From the NCBI GenBank assembly GCA_946624065.1, contig CAMORT010000026.1, positions 1 through 31,863 on the forward strand: a stretch of DNA of 31,863 nucleotides. The letters are read 5' to 3'. A program made the position numbers and the translations under genes. The notes below the pieces were generated by a model that worked only from the letters and a program-made list of their open reading frames with translations, did not search any database and was not told where the DNA came from. Origin of the DNA: F23-D06 sp002392325. GTDB lineage: Bacteria > Bacteroidota > Bacteroidia > Bacteroidales > WCHB1-69. Shown piece after piece: positions 24,013 to 31,495 of this stretch; the first letter of the stretch is position 1, and each line of letters opens with the position of its first letter.

Positions 24013-24753
24013 ATGAAAAAAGTCATATATCTTCTGCTGATTACCGTCGCTTTTTGCGCACAAGTGAACGCGCAGGGCTACAATTACATGGGAAAACATA
24101 TCCTGTTCAATGCCAATGTGACCGTATCCCCGTCATGGATAAACCCGAACCCGATGACACCGCACCTGACCACGCTTTCAGCCAAAGCCCAACGGTATCT
24201 GGGCATCAACTATTGGGTAATACCCAGCATAGAGGCTATTGTGTGGGAAAAGGGATCTGTGGGCGCGGGTTACAATTTCTACAAGTCACCCTTTAAAGGG
24301 AAACTCGCTGTTCCTGTAATTAACCCTTATAATGATTATTACTATTATGACTACCGTGATTTTACTGGGATGATTACCGCACACGGGTTCAACGTGTTTT
24401 ACAAACAATATGTGGGTCACACTTTCGCCCCACTGGGTCATTATTTCAAATTCAACTTTGACGGCCTCTTCTATAACTACAGTGAGATTGTTCCAAGCGT
24501 TGCGCCAGAGGGCAAAGACATGCTGTTCGGATTTAAAGTGGAATACGGCTACGATTTTCTGGTGCTTGACCGCCTGCGACTATCGGTTGGCGCATCCATT
24601 GGCACCACTTTCAATGACTTCTCATTGGCTTTCAAACAGATGACTGATGATAATTATTCCACCGACTACACAATCAGCGATTATGCCAACTCACGCATGT
24701 GGATGGCTTATTGGTTCGGAATCAAGTTGGGTGTAGGATTCCTTGCGTTTTAG
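24013..24753 (+). CDS. Outer-membrane barrel-like protein of unknown function
   Basis: The 246-residue product has a signal peptide (MKKVIYLLLITVAFCAQVNAQ). Its mature part has alternating aromatic strands: QRYLGINYWVIPSIEAIVW, GSVGAGYNFYKS, HYFKFNFDGLFYNYSE, MLFGFKVEYGYDFLVL and FGIKLGVGFLAF. The C-terminal residue is Phe, a feature of many outer membrane barrels recognised by BamA. It lies 3 bases after the M48 protease gene. Its stop codon is part of a small inverted repeat TTAGGG-AA-CCCTAA (24750-24763) between it and the convergent atpC gene, which could slow transcription from either side but has no T-run. Confidence 0.75.
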   Translation: MKKVIYLLLITVAFCAQVNAQGYNYMGKHILFNANVTVSPSWINPNPMTPHLTTLSAKAQRYLGINYWVIPSIEAIVWEKGSVGAGYNFYKSPFKGKLAVPVINPYNDYYYYDYRDFTGMITAHGFNVFYKQYVGHTFAPLGHYFKFNFDGLFYNYSEIVPSVAPEGKDMLFGFKVEYGYDFLVLDRLRLSVGASIGTTFNDFSLAFKQMTDDNYSTDYTISDYANSRMWMAYWFGIKLGVGFLAF

Positions 24754-24792
24754 GGAACCCTAACGCCTGATGAATATTGCATAATATGAACT

Positions 24793-25029
24793 TTACTCGG
24801 CAAGAACCAGGATGTTGTCGTGCAACACCTCGGCCACGCCGCCATTGATTTCAAAGAATTGGGTATTGTTGTCCGTGTCCTGAATTTTGACCTGTCCTTT
24901 CTGCAAAGCGGCCACCAACGGGGCATGGTGTTCGAGTATCTCAAACAACCCGTCAATGCCGGGCAGCTGCACCAGTGTCGCCTCACCCGTAAAGACCGAT
25001 TTGTCAGGAGTTCTGATTTCCAACTTCAT
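24793..25029 (-). CDS. atpC: F1 ATP synthase epsilon subunit, short form
   Basis: The central-stalk subunit, 78 residues. It has the N-terminal beta-sandwich motifs KLEIRTPDKSVFTGEA, LPGIDGLFEILEHHAPLVAALQKG and EINGGVAEVLHDNILVLAE. The C-terminal helical hairpin that inhibits ATP hydrolysis in many bacteria is absent. Short epsilon subunits of about 80 residues are common in Bacteroidota, so I do not think it is truncated by mutation. It lies 8 bases after atpD. Confidence 0.95.
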   Translation of the reverse strand: MKLEIRTPDKSVFTGEATLVQLPGIDGLFEILEHHAPLVAALQKGQVKIQDTDNNTQFFEINGGVAEVLHDNILVLAE

Positions 25030-25037
25030 AGCCGTGG

Positions 25038-26543
25038 TTATTTAGCGGATGCCAACTCCTTTTTACCCTTTTCAATGGCCTCCTCAATGGTACCCACCAA
25101 GTTGAAGGCGGTTTCGGGCAGATCGTCCAGTTCGCCGTCCAGAATCATATTGAAACCCTTGATGGTGTCCTCAATCTTGACAAACTTGCCAGGAATGCCG
25201 GTGAATTGCTCGGCCACAAAAAAAGGTTGCGACATGAAACGCTGGATACGACGCGCGCGGTGCACGGTTTTGCGGTCTTCCTCAGAAAGCTCTTCCATAC
25301 CCAAGATAGCGATGATGTCCTGCAACTCTTTGTAGCGTTGCAATGTCTCTTTCACGCGTTGGGCGGTGCGGTAGTGCTCCTCACCTACGATGTCGGGAGA
25401 CAAGATACGGGAAGTGGAGTCCAGCGGATCGACAGCCGGATAGATACCGATTTCGGCAATCTTACGGCTCAACACGGTGGTAGCGTCCAAGTGGGAGAAG
25501 GTGGTGGCAGGGGCCGGGTCGGTCAAGTCGTCGGCAGGCACATAAATAGCTTGTACAGAGGTAATTGAACCGCGCTTAGTGGAGGTGATACGCTCCTGCA
25601 TGGCACCCATTTCAGTGGCCAGCGTAGGTTGGTAACCCACAGCGGAGGGCATACGGCCCAGCAAAGCGGAGACCTCGGAACCAGCTTGTGTGAAACGGAA
25701 GATGTTATCCACGAAGAAGAGGATGTCGCGGCCGCCGGTATTGTCGTCGCCATCGCGGTAACCTTCCGCGACGGTAAGGCCGGAAAGGGCCACGCGGGCA
25801 CGTGCGCCGGGCGGCTCGTTCATCTGGCCGAACACCAGTGTTGCCTGCGATTTCGCAAGCTCTTCTTTATCCACTTTTGACAAATCCCAACCGCCCTCTT
25901 TCATGCTTTTCAGGAATTCATCACCATAGCGGATAACGCCTGACTCAATCATCTCACGGAGCAAGTCATTGCCCTCACGGGTACGCTCGCCTACACCGGT
26001 GAAGACCGTCATACCGCCGTAATTCTTGGCGATATTGTGGATCATCTCCATAATGAGCACGGTTTTACCCACACCAGCACCGCCAAACAGACCGATTTTA
26101 CCGCCTTTGGCGTAGGGCTCAATCAAGTCGATGACCTTGATACCGGTATAGAAAACCTCTTGGGAGGTGGACAAATTGTCAAATGTGGGCGGTTCGCGGT
26201 GAATGTCGTTCCGCTTTTTGGATTCAATCGGTCCGATGCCGTCAATGCTGTTGCCGATGACATTCATCAGACGACCGTTGATATTTTCGGTAGGCATGGT
26301 AATCATACGGCCCGTGGTGCGGGCCTCCATGCCGCGGTGCAGACCGTCGGTCGATTCCATGGAGATGCAACGCATGGTGTTTTCACCAATGTCCTGCTCG
26401 CATTCCAGAATCAGCTTTTCGCCATTCTCTTTCGTCACTTCCAGTGCATCGTAAATATTGGGCAATGCACAATCTTCGTCAAAATGCACGTCCACGACGG
26501 CACCGATGATTTGGGATATTTTTCCTATTACTTGTTCAGCCAT
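25038..26543 (-). CDS. atpD: F1 ATP synthase beta subunit
   Basis: The catalytic subunit of F1, 501 residues, full length. It has GKISQIIGAVVDVHF at the N-terminus, the P-loop GGAGVGKT (154-161), GERTREGNDL with the catalytic Glu region, ALSGLTVAEGYRD, DILFFVDNIFRFTQAGSEVSALLGRMPSAVGYQPTL, and the C-terminal IQRFMSQPFFVAEQFTG. Only atpC follows. The a, c, b, delta, alpha and gamma genes are not here, so the ATP synthase genes are split. It has its own promoter (26581-26588) and a 37-base leader. Confidence 0.98.
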   Translation of the reverse strand: MAEQVIGKISQIIGAVVDVHFDEDCALPNIYDALEVTKENGEKLILECEQDIGENTMRCISMESTDGLHRGMEARTTGRMITMPTENINGRLMNVIGNSIDGIGPIESKKRNDIHREPPTFDNLSTSQEVFYTGIKVIDLIEPYAKGGKIGLFGGAGVGKTVLIMEMIHNIAKNYGGMTVFTGVGERTREGNDLLREMIESGVIRYGDEFLKSMKEGGWDLSKVDKEELAKSQATLVFGQMNEPPGARARVALSGLTVAEGYRDGDDNTGGRDILFFVDNIFRFTQAGSEVSALLGRMPSAVGYQPTLATEMGAMQERITSTKRGSITSVQAIYVPADDLTDPAPATTFSHLDATTVLSRKIAEIGIYPAVDPLDSTSRILSPDIVGEEHYRTAQRVKETLQRYKELQDIIAILGMEELSEEDRKTVHRARRIQRFMSQPFFVAEQFTGIPGKFVKIEDTIKGFNMILDGELDDLPETAFNLVGTIEEAIEKGKKELASAK

Positions 26544-26580
26544 ATAGGGTATGTATTTTAGTCGTTACAAATTGAGCCGA

Positions 26581-26588
26581 CAAAGATA
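26581..26588 (-). promoter_or_regulatory. -7 box of atpD-atpC
   Basis: On the reverse strand this reads TATCTTTG, 37 bases before the atpD start codon. Confidence 0.7.
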
Positions 26589-26636
26589 AGAAAAATGAGC
26601 ATGTAAAAACATTCAAAAAAAATTTTTCCAAAACTA

Positions 26637-26665
26637 TTGTCATATAAAAAAAAAGTGTATTTTTG
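26637..26665 (+). promoter_or_regulatory. Promoter of tRNA-Gly
   Basis: TATTTTTG (26658-26665) with TTG 18 bases upstream (26637-26639). The tRNA begins 15 bases after the box. Confidence 0.7.
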
Positions 26666-26680
26666 CAGCCGAAATCACAA

Positions 26681-26753
26681 GCGGAAGTAGCTCAGTTGGT
26701 AGAGCACAACCTTGCCAAGGTTGGGGTCGCGAGTCCGAGTCTCGTTTTCCGCT
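26681..26753 (+). tRNA. tRNA-Gly, anticodon GCC
   Basis: A 73-base cloverleaf. The acceptor stem is GCGGAAG with TTTCCGC (one G-T pair) and discriminator T. The D arm is GCTC-AGTTGGTA-GAGC. The anticodon stem is CAACC/GGTTG with loop TTGCCAA (anticodon 26714-26716). The variable loop has 5 bases, and the T stem is GCGAG/CTCGT. No CCA is encoded. The T loop reads TCCGAGT, so position 55, normally U (pseudouridine) in TTCRA, is C. All other parts look functional. Confidence 0.95.
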
Positions 26754-26760
26754 CAGTTCC

Positions 26761-26790
26761 AGAGACGCGAAAAATCGCGTCTCTTTTTTT
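26761..26790 (+). terminator. Terminator of tRNA-Gly
   Basis: AGAGACGCGA (26761-26770) pairs with TCGCGTCTCT (26775-26784) around AAAA and continues into a T-run to 26790. Confidence 0.93.
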
Positions 26791-26877
26791 GCACTGTTAC
26801 CACATAGGTGGTGTGCCGCAACGAGATGGTGATCCGGTCGCCACTACTGAAAAAGTTGAAGTGGCACGCTGTTTCCA

Positions 26878-27151
26878 AAAAAATAGGCAATGATATAGAA
26901 GATGACCCAACATAATGGTCTATTGATTTGGATTCCGCCGTTCACTATGTTCACGACGGAATGGTGCACGCACTGAAGTGTTTTTGGGAAAGATGGGCGG
27001 CATTAGAGGGCATTCCAAACACAGCACCAACTTTCTGCCGCCCATCTTTCCCTCCTTTACCTGGGTGGCCGCGCACCATTCCGCGAGACGCGCAAGCGTG
27101 AGCGGAATCTATTATTAACCATGTCAACTGCTATATCATTGCCAAAAAATA
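26878..27151. mobile_element. MITE-like nested-palindrome element with 8-bp flanking duplication
   Basis: The element spans 26886-27143 (258 bp). The ends are perfect 13-bp inverted repeats: GGCAATGATATAG (26886-26898) and its complement (27131-27143). Outside them the exact direct repeat AAAAAATA stands on both sides (26878-26885 and 27144-27151), as a target duplication would. Each arm holds its own hairpin starting ATTCCGC: 26932-26962 on the left, 27078-27108 on the right. Next inward comes CGGAATGGTGC in both arms, in inverted orientation. The centre is a perfect 17-bp stem GGGAAAGATGGGCGGCA (26986-27002; complement 27036-27052) with a 33-base loop. No coding capacity. The transposase that would move it is not in the window. 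AT-richness of the 8-bp repeat leaves some chance of coincidence. Confidence 0.75.
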
Positions 27152-27158
27152 AGAGCAC

Positions 27159-27779
27159 TTAGACGATGACCTTCTCAAAGTCCGACGCAGGATGCTTGCA
27201 AATGGGGCAGATGAAATCATCAGGCAGTTCCTCTCCCACATATTCGTAACCACAGATGACACAGCGCCAAACGGTCTTGCCCTCAGCGGTCTGCCCAACG
27301 GCCTGCGGCTTCGGTTTGATATGCTCCTGATAATAATTGTATGTGGCCGACGGCACATCGGCAAGCGTTTCCATTTCTGTGACATGGCCGATGAAAAGGA
27401 TGTGTGTGCCCAAATCGATGGTCTGCTCCACATTGGCTGATATAAAGGCATTGGTGCCGCGTGTGACCGCCAAAGTGCCGTTGCCGACGCGGCGGCAGTC
27501 GGTGAAATCAGCAAACTTGTTGACTGTACGCCCACTCTGGAATCCGAAATGCTTAAACAACTCAAAATCGGCCGCTTCGCTGATGATGGAAGCCGTAAAA
27601 CGCCCTGAACGCTGGATTAGTTTGGTGGTGTAATTGTCCTTGTTCAAGGTTACGGAAATACGATTGGGTTGCGCTGTCACCTGCGCAACAGTATTGCTGA
27701 TACAGCCATTGTCGCGACCGTCTTCACAAGAGGTGATGACGAACAGGCCGTACTGGATGTTGAAAAGGGGATTGCTCAT
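27159..27779 (-). CDS. Flavin reductase-rubredoxin fusion (high-molecular-weight rubredoxin type)
   Basis: The 206-residue cytoplasmic protein starts with a flavin reductase-like FMN-binding domain (about 1-155: NPLFNIQYGLFVITSCEDGRDNGCISNTVAQVT, PNRISVTLNKDNYTTKLI, RSGRFTASIISE, LFKHFGFQSGR). It ends with a short rubredoxin domain with four iron-ligating cysteines, 173, 176, 191 and 194 (WRCVICGYEYVG, DDFICPICK). Rubredoxin of this short type is also found in rubrerythrins. In Moorella and other anaerobes the same fusion (Hrb) passes electrons from NAD(P)H to flavodiiron proteins that reduce O2 or NO, so a role in oxidative or nitrosative stress is likely. No partner is nearby. Its stop codon lies 8 bases from the MITE-like element's flank. 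Confidence 0.92.
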   Translation of the reverse strand: MSNPLFNIQYGLFVITSCEDGRDNGCISNTVAQVTAQPNRISVTLNKDNYTTKLIQRSGRFTASIISEAADFELFKHFGFQSGRTVNKFADFTDCRRVGNGTLAVTRGTNAFISANVEQTIDLGTHILFIGHVTEMETLADVPSATYNYYQEHIKPKPQAVGQTAEGKTVWRCVICGYEYVGEELPDDFICPICKHPASDFEKVIV

Positions 27780-27817
27780 AACACTCGGGATTATTGAAAC
27801 TTCTTGTAAATAGGATG

Positions 27818-27825
27818 CAAAGATA
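27818..27825 (-). promoter_or_regulatory. -7 box of the flavin reductase-rubredoxin gene
   Basis: On the reverse strand this reads TATCTTTG, 38 bases before the start codon. Confidence 0.7.
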
Positions 27826-27851
27826 CAAAAAAGAAGATGTTCTTCACATTT

Positions 27852-27874
27852 GGTGATGATACAGAAGATGACCC
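27852..27874 (+). repeat. End fragment of the MITE-like element
   Basis: This 23-base stretch (contains GATACAGAAGATGACCC) differs from the left end of the element at 26886 at three positions. It lies between the divergent flavin reductase and deiminase promoters. No right end is seen. Confidence 0.65.
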
Positions 27875-27916
27875 GGTTATGTTGTAGTTTCCACTCAACA
27901 CTCCGTATATTTTTAC

Positions 27917-27924
27917 TACTTTTG
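27917..27924 (+). promoter_or_regulatory. -7 box of the PPAD-like gene
   Basis: TACTTTTG matches TAnnTTTG, 17 bases before ATG 27942. Confidence 0.7.
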
Positions 27925-27941
27925 CAACCAAAATCATCTAT

Positions 27942-29618
27942 ATGAAAAAACTACTTGTTTCCTTTATTTGTGTCTTAATTTCGTTCTCAATATATGCTCA
28001 ATCAGAACATTACGCCAAACAGGCATTCTCATACCGCGCTACGGCGGAAGAGCAGCAGATGCTCAAAACCTGGTATCATAATACCAAAACCACCACTCCC
28101 CCGCCCAGCCCCATTACCGCCCTTGCGGAATTCCAACCCATGGGCGGCGTGATGATCGCCTATCCGCTCGGCATCCCTGTCAACTTGGTGAGCGAACTTT
28201 CCATGATCACCCATGTGAAAGTGCTCGTCTATCCTGCATCGGACAGCAATACTGTCAAGACCTATTTTGCCTCCAATGGTGTGAACATGGACAATGTGGG
28301 CTTCTGGGTTGTGAACCACGACAGTTACTGGACCCGCGACTACGGTCCTTGGTTCATTCTGGACGGCAACAACGAAATCGGCGTGGTGGACTTTACCTAT
28401 AACCGGCCTTCGCGCCCGCATGACGACGCAGCTTTGGAACAGGTGACCAGTTTGATGAACATGAACCGCTACGAAATGCCCATGGTGCATACCGGCGGCA
28501 ACTATATGGTGGACGGCTACGGCACTGCTGCCTCCACCACCCTCATGATTACGGAAAACCCCAACCTGAATACCACTATGTTGGAGAATCTGGCCAACGA
28601 CTATCTGGGTATCAACACCTATATGATGCTGGACGACCCTCTTGGCGATTATATTGAACACATCGATTGTTGGGGCAAGTTTCTGGATGTGGACAAGGTA
28701 CTCATCGGGCAAGTGCCTGCCTCCGACTCACGCTACAACGATTACGAGCAGGTGGCCAACACCTTCGCCAACGCCCTCACCCCTTGGGGCAACCACTACA
28801 AAGTATATCGTGTCTATTCCCCCGGCCGCTCCAACACCACCCCGTTCACCAACTCGCTGATTCTGAACGACCATGTGTTTGTGCCGGTTACCGGAACCCA
28901 ATGGGATAATGCCGCCATATCGGTCTATCAGCAAGCCATGCCGGGTTACACGATTGTACCCATCATGCAGAGCAACTACACGCCTTGGGAAAACACCGAT
29001 GCGTTGCACTGCCGCACGCATGAACTGGCCGACCAAAACATGCTCTATATCAAGCATTTCCCCATTTTAGGCAATGTGGATCTGCCTGCCACTACTCTCA
29101 TCAGTGCTGAAATCAAACCACTGAGTGGCCAAGGATTATTGAATGACTCTGTACTGGTCTATTACCGTATCAACGAAGGGAATTGGCAAAGTACCCCTAT
29201 GTATGCCTCTTGTGGAGGCAACAATTATGACGCATCCATACCTAACCTGCAAGCAAACGACGAGGTGGATTACTACATCTTCGCCAAAGACAACACCGGT
29301 CGCCGCGAGTGCCATCCCTATATCGGTGCCGCTGACCCACACCACTTCTCCGTCCAAACCGTAGGTATCGAGGATCATGTTACCCAAAACACTCTTGCCC
29401 TGTACCCTAATCCGTGCAGTCGCCAATTCGTAGTCAGCTGTCCCAAAACCGCCAAATCCATAGAAGTTTACGATCTTTCCGGCAGTCTGGTTTTCAGTCG
29501 CACCGACTGTGAGCCGACATTTACGGTCAACACATCTTCATGGGCTTCGGGCCTGTATATGGTACGCATCACTGACAAGAGCGGAAAGGTGTACAACAAA
29601 AAAGTAGTAAAAAGATAA
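27942..29618 (+). CDS. Secreted peptidylarginine deiminase, PPAD-like, with T9SS tail
   Basis: A 558-residue exported enzyme of the agmatine deiminase/porphyromonas-type PAD family (PF04371), predicted to convert arginine residues to citrulline with release of ammonia. After the signal peptide (1-20, ending IYAQ) comes the catalytic alpha/beta propeller (about 55-380). It has Asp133 in SYWTRDYGPWF, His240 and Asp242 in EHIDCWGKF, Asn304 in PFTNSLILND, and the nucleophile Cys357 in DALHCRTHE. These match Asp130, His236, Asp238, Asn297 and Cys351 of Porphyromonas gingivalis PPAD. Arg155 and Arg158 (YNRPSRPHDD) correspond to its substrate-carboxylate arginines, here with one extra residue between them. 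An Ig-like domain (about 383-472, DEVDYYIFAKDNTGRR) and a type A T9SS sorting domain (about 486-558, LYPNPC to NKKVVKR) follow, as in PPAD. It is almost the same length as PPAD (556). Its substrate preference is unproven. Confidence 0.93.
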   Translation: MKKLLVSFICVLISFSIYAQSEHYAKQAFSYRATAEEQQMLKTWYHNTKTTTPPPSPITALAEFQPMGGVMIAYPLGIPVNLVSELSMITHVKVLVYPASDSNTVKTYFASNGVNMDNVGFWVVNHDSYWTRDYGPWFILDGNNEIGVVDFTYNRPSRPHDDAALEQVTSLMNMNRYEMPMVHTGGNYMVDGYGTAASTTLMITENPNLNTTMLENLANDYLGINTYMMLDDPLGDYIEHIDCWGKFLDVDKVLIGQVPASDSRYNDYEQVANTFANALTPWGNHYKVYRVYSPGRSNTTPFTNSLILNDHVFVPVTGTQWDNAAISVYQQAMPGYTIVPIMQSNYTPWENTDALHCRTHELADQNMLYIKHFPILGNVDLPATTLISAEIKPLSGQGLLNDSVLVYYRINEGNWQSTPMYASCGGNNYDASIPNLQANDEVDYYIFAKDNTGRRECHPYIGAADPHHFSVQTVGIEDHVTQNTLALYPNPCSRQFVVSCPKTAKSIEVYDLSGSLVFSRTDCEPTFTVNTSSWASGLYMVRITDKSGKVYNKKVVKR

Positions 29619-29639
29619 TAATTTGTAATTTAGATATTT

Positions 29640-31334
29640 ATGGCATTTATTTCCACGCAGAACATCAAAGGTGACATCTTCGGAGGCATCACCGCCGGTA
29701 TTGTCGCCCTTCCTTTAGCATTAGCATTCGGTATTCAGGCCTTCGGTGGCATTGACCATCCTGCGGCGAGTTCCATGGGCGCACTGGCCGGTTTGGTCGG
29801 AGCCGCCCTATTGGGTTTCTTCGCCTCTCTGTTTGGCGGCACGCACTCGCAAATCAGCGGGCCTACGGGGCCCATGACGGTCATCACTGCGGCGTTGATT
29901 AGCGGAGTGTGGGCATCCAGCCAGTCGCTAGGGGCCGTGCTCATCAGCATGTCGCTGGCAGGACTGTTCTGTGGCGCTTTTCAGATTCTTTTTGGAATCC
30001 TGAAAATAGGAAAATATGTGCGCTACATCCCCTATCCTGTATTGTCGGGTTTCATGAGCGGCATTGGCGTGATTATCATTTTGCAACAACTTTACCCTCT
30101 CATTGGGTTAAAATCGCCCGTATTGGTGGTGGATATGATCATGCAACTGCCCCAGAAAGTGGCGGGCGGCGTATCGCTCACGGCTTTGCTGTTAGGTTTG
30201 GGCACTATTGCCATCATCTATCTTTTCCCATTGATTACCAAGAAAATACCGGCCACTTTGGTGGCTTTGGTGGTGATGACCATCATTTCGCTGTTTTTGA
30301 ATATGGATGAAAAGTTGCTCATCGGCGCCATTCCTTCAGGATTCCCCATGCCGTTTTTCGCCAAAGAGGGCATTTCGCTGGCTGATTTGCAGTGGGGACC
30401 GATTTTGAAGGCCTCCATCATTCCGGGACTCACCTTGGCGGGTTTGGGTTCCATTGACACCTTGCTCACCTCGGTAGTGGCCGACAACATCACCAAGACG
30501 CACCATAACAGCAACAAAGAGCTTGTGGGGCAAGGCATTGGCAATATTGTCAGCGGATTGTTCTGCGGCATCGCGGGCGCGGGCGCGACCATGCGCACGG
30601 TGGTGAATGTGAAGAGCGGCGGACACACGCAAATCAGCGGCATGGTGCATTCCTTGTTTCTGTTTGCTGTATTGCTTGGTTTGGGTAGTTTGGTGCGTTA
30701 TGTGCCACTTTCTGTTTTGGCCGGCATTCTGATTACCGTCGGTTGGGGTATCATTGATTTTAAGGGATTCAAGGATTTGCTCAAGATTCCGAAGGCGGAT
30801 GCTGTGGTACTGATTATCGTGTTCATGCTCACGGTTTTTGTGGATTTGCTCACGGCCGTTGGCATCGGCATGGTCATTGCGTGTGTGCTCTTCATGAAGC
30901 GCGCCAGCGACCTTGTCGAGGGTGGCTACAGTTCCAGCGAGATGACCAACTTTGATAAAGAGAGTCCATGGAGTGACGAAGGCGGCATTCCGGAAGAAAT
31001 GAAGCATCGCATTTACATTCAGCGACTTAATGGACCTATTTTCTTTGGTACTATCACCAAATTCCAATCGGTGATGGACGATGTGCCGAAAGACGCCAAG
31101 ATAGTCATTATCCGCATGAGGTTGGTCAGTTTTATGGACCAATCGGGGTTGTATGCCATGGAGACGGCCATCAAGGAGTTGCAGGAGCGTGGTGTCATGG
31201 TTTTGATGACCATCATCCAACCGCAGCCCATGTATATGCTCACCAAAATGAAGCTGATTCCGGAGTTGGTACCGGAAGATCACACCTTCAAGACCTTCGA
31301 AGACTGCACGGCGTTCCTAGCGGGAATGGTGTAG
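29640..31334 (+). CDS. SulP (SLC26) family anion transporter with STAS domain
   Basis: A 564-residue inner-membrane transporter. The membrane part (about 1-415) has the SulP opening GDIFGGITAGIVALPLALAFGI, GTHSQISGPTGPMTVI (about 66-81), SGFMSGIGVIIILQQL, GLGSIDTLLTSVVADN and GAGATMRTVVNVKSGGHTQISG. This amounts to about a dozen helices. The cytoplasmic STAS domain (about 455-560) contains YIQRLNGPIFFG and the conserved SFMDQSGLYAM loop. Family members move sulfate, bicarbonate or dicarboxylates with Na+ or H+. The ion cannot be read from sequence alone. It starts 21 bases after the PPAD-like gene without its own clear promoter, so read-through is possible. Whether this links it to arginine or bicarbonate metabolism is speculation. 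Confidence 0.93.
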   Translation: MAFISTQNIKGDIFGGITAGIVALPLALAFGIQAFGGIDHPAASSMGALAGLVGAALLGFFASLFGGTHSQISGPTGPMTVITAALISGVWASSQSLGAVLISMSLAGLFCGAFQILFGILKIGKYVRYIPYPVLSGFMSGIGVIIILQQLYPLIGLKSPVLVVDMIMQLPQKVAGGVSLTALLLGLGTIAIIYLFPLITKKIPATLVALVVMTIISLFLNMDEKLLIGAIPSGFPMPFFAKEGISLADLQWGPILKASIIPGLTLAGLGSIDTLLTSVVADNITKTHHNSNKELVGQGIGNIVSGLFCGIAGAGATMRTVVNVKSGGHTQISGMVHSLFLFAVLLGLGSLVRYVPLSVLAGILITVGWGIIDFKGFKDLLKIPKADAVVLIIVFMLTVFVDLLTAVGIGMVIACVLFMKRASDLVEGGYSSSEMTNFDKESPWSDEGGIPEEMKHRIYIQRLNGPIFFGTITKFQSVMDDVPKDAKIVIIRMRLVSFMDQSGLYAMETAIKELQERGVMVLMTIIQPQPMYMLTKMKLIPELVPEDHTFKTFEDCTAFLAGMV

Positions 31335-31350
31335 CAGTAACAAGAAATTT

Positions 31351-31414
31351 AGCAATGATATAAATGTTGACCTGATGTTGGTTCCTGTTATATGAATTAG
31401 CATCTATCATCGCC
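31351..31414. mobile_element. Minimal copy of the MITE-like family (64 bp)
   Basis: The left end is AGCAATGATATAAATG and the right end, read in reverse, GGCGATGATAGATG. Both resemble the ends of the 258-bp element. AAATTT stands on both sides (31345-31350 and 31415-31420). Because AAATTT is its own complement, it may be part of the inverted repeat rather than a duplication. All the inner structures are missing. Confidence 0.5.
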
Positions 31415-31495
31415 AAATTTTATTTATTTTCATTTTGTTTGTTGTGCTACGCACATCATTTCTATTGTCCACACATCCGGTGCGGACACCCTAAA

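Noticed and set aside
26663..26893. Open frame running through the tRNA gene
   Set aside because: It translates the tRNA, its terminator and the start of the MITE-like element. It is a chance frame.
26886..27143. CRISPR or riboswitch as explanation for the repeated hairpins
   Set aside because: There are no regularly spaced direct repeats with unique spacers. The symmetry is inverted and nested, and the unit lies after a gene end rather than before a start.
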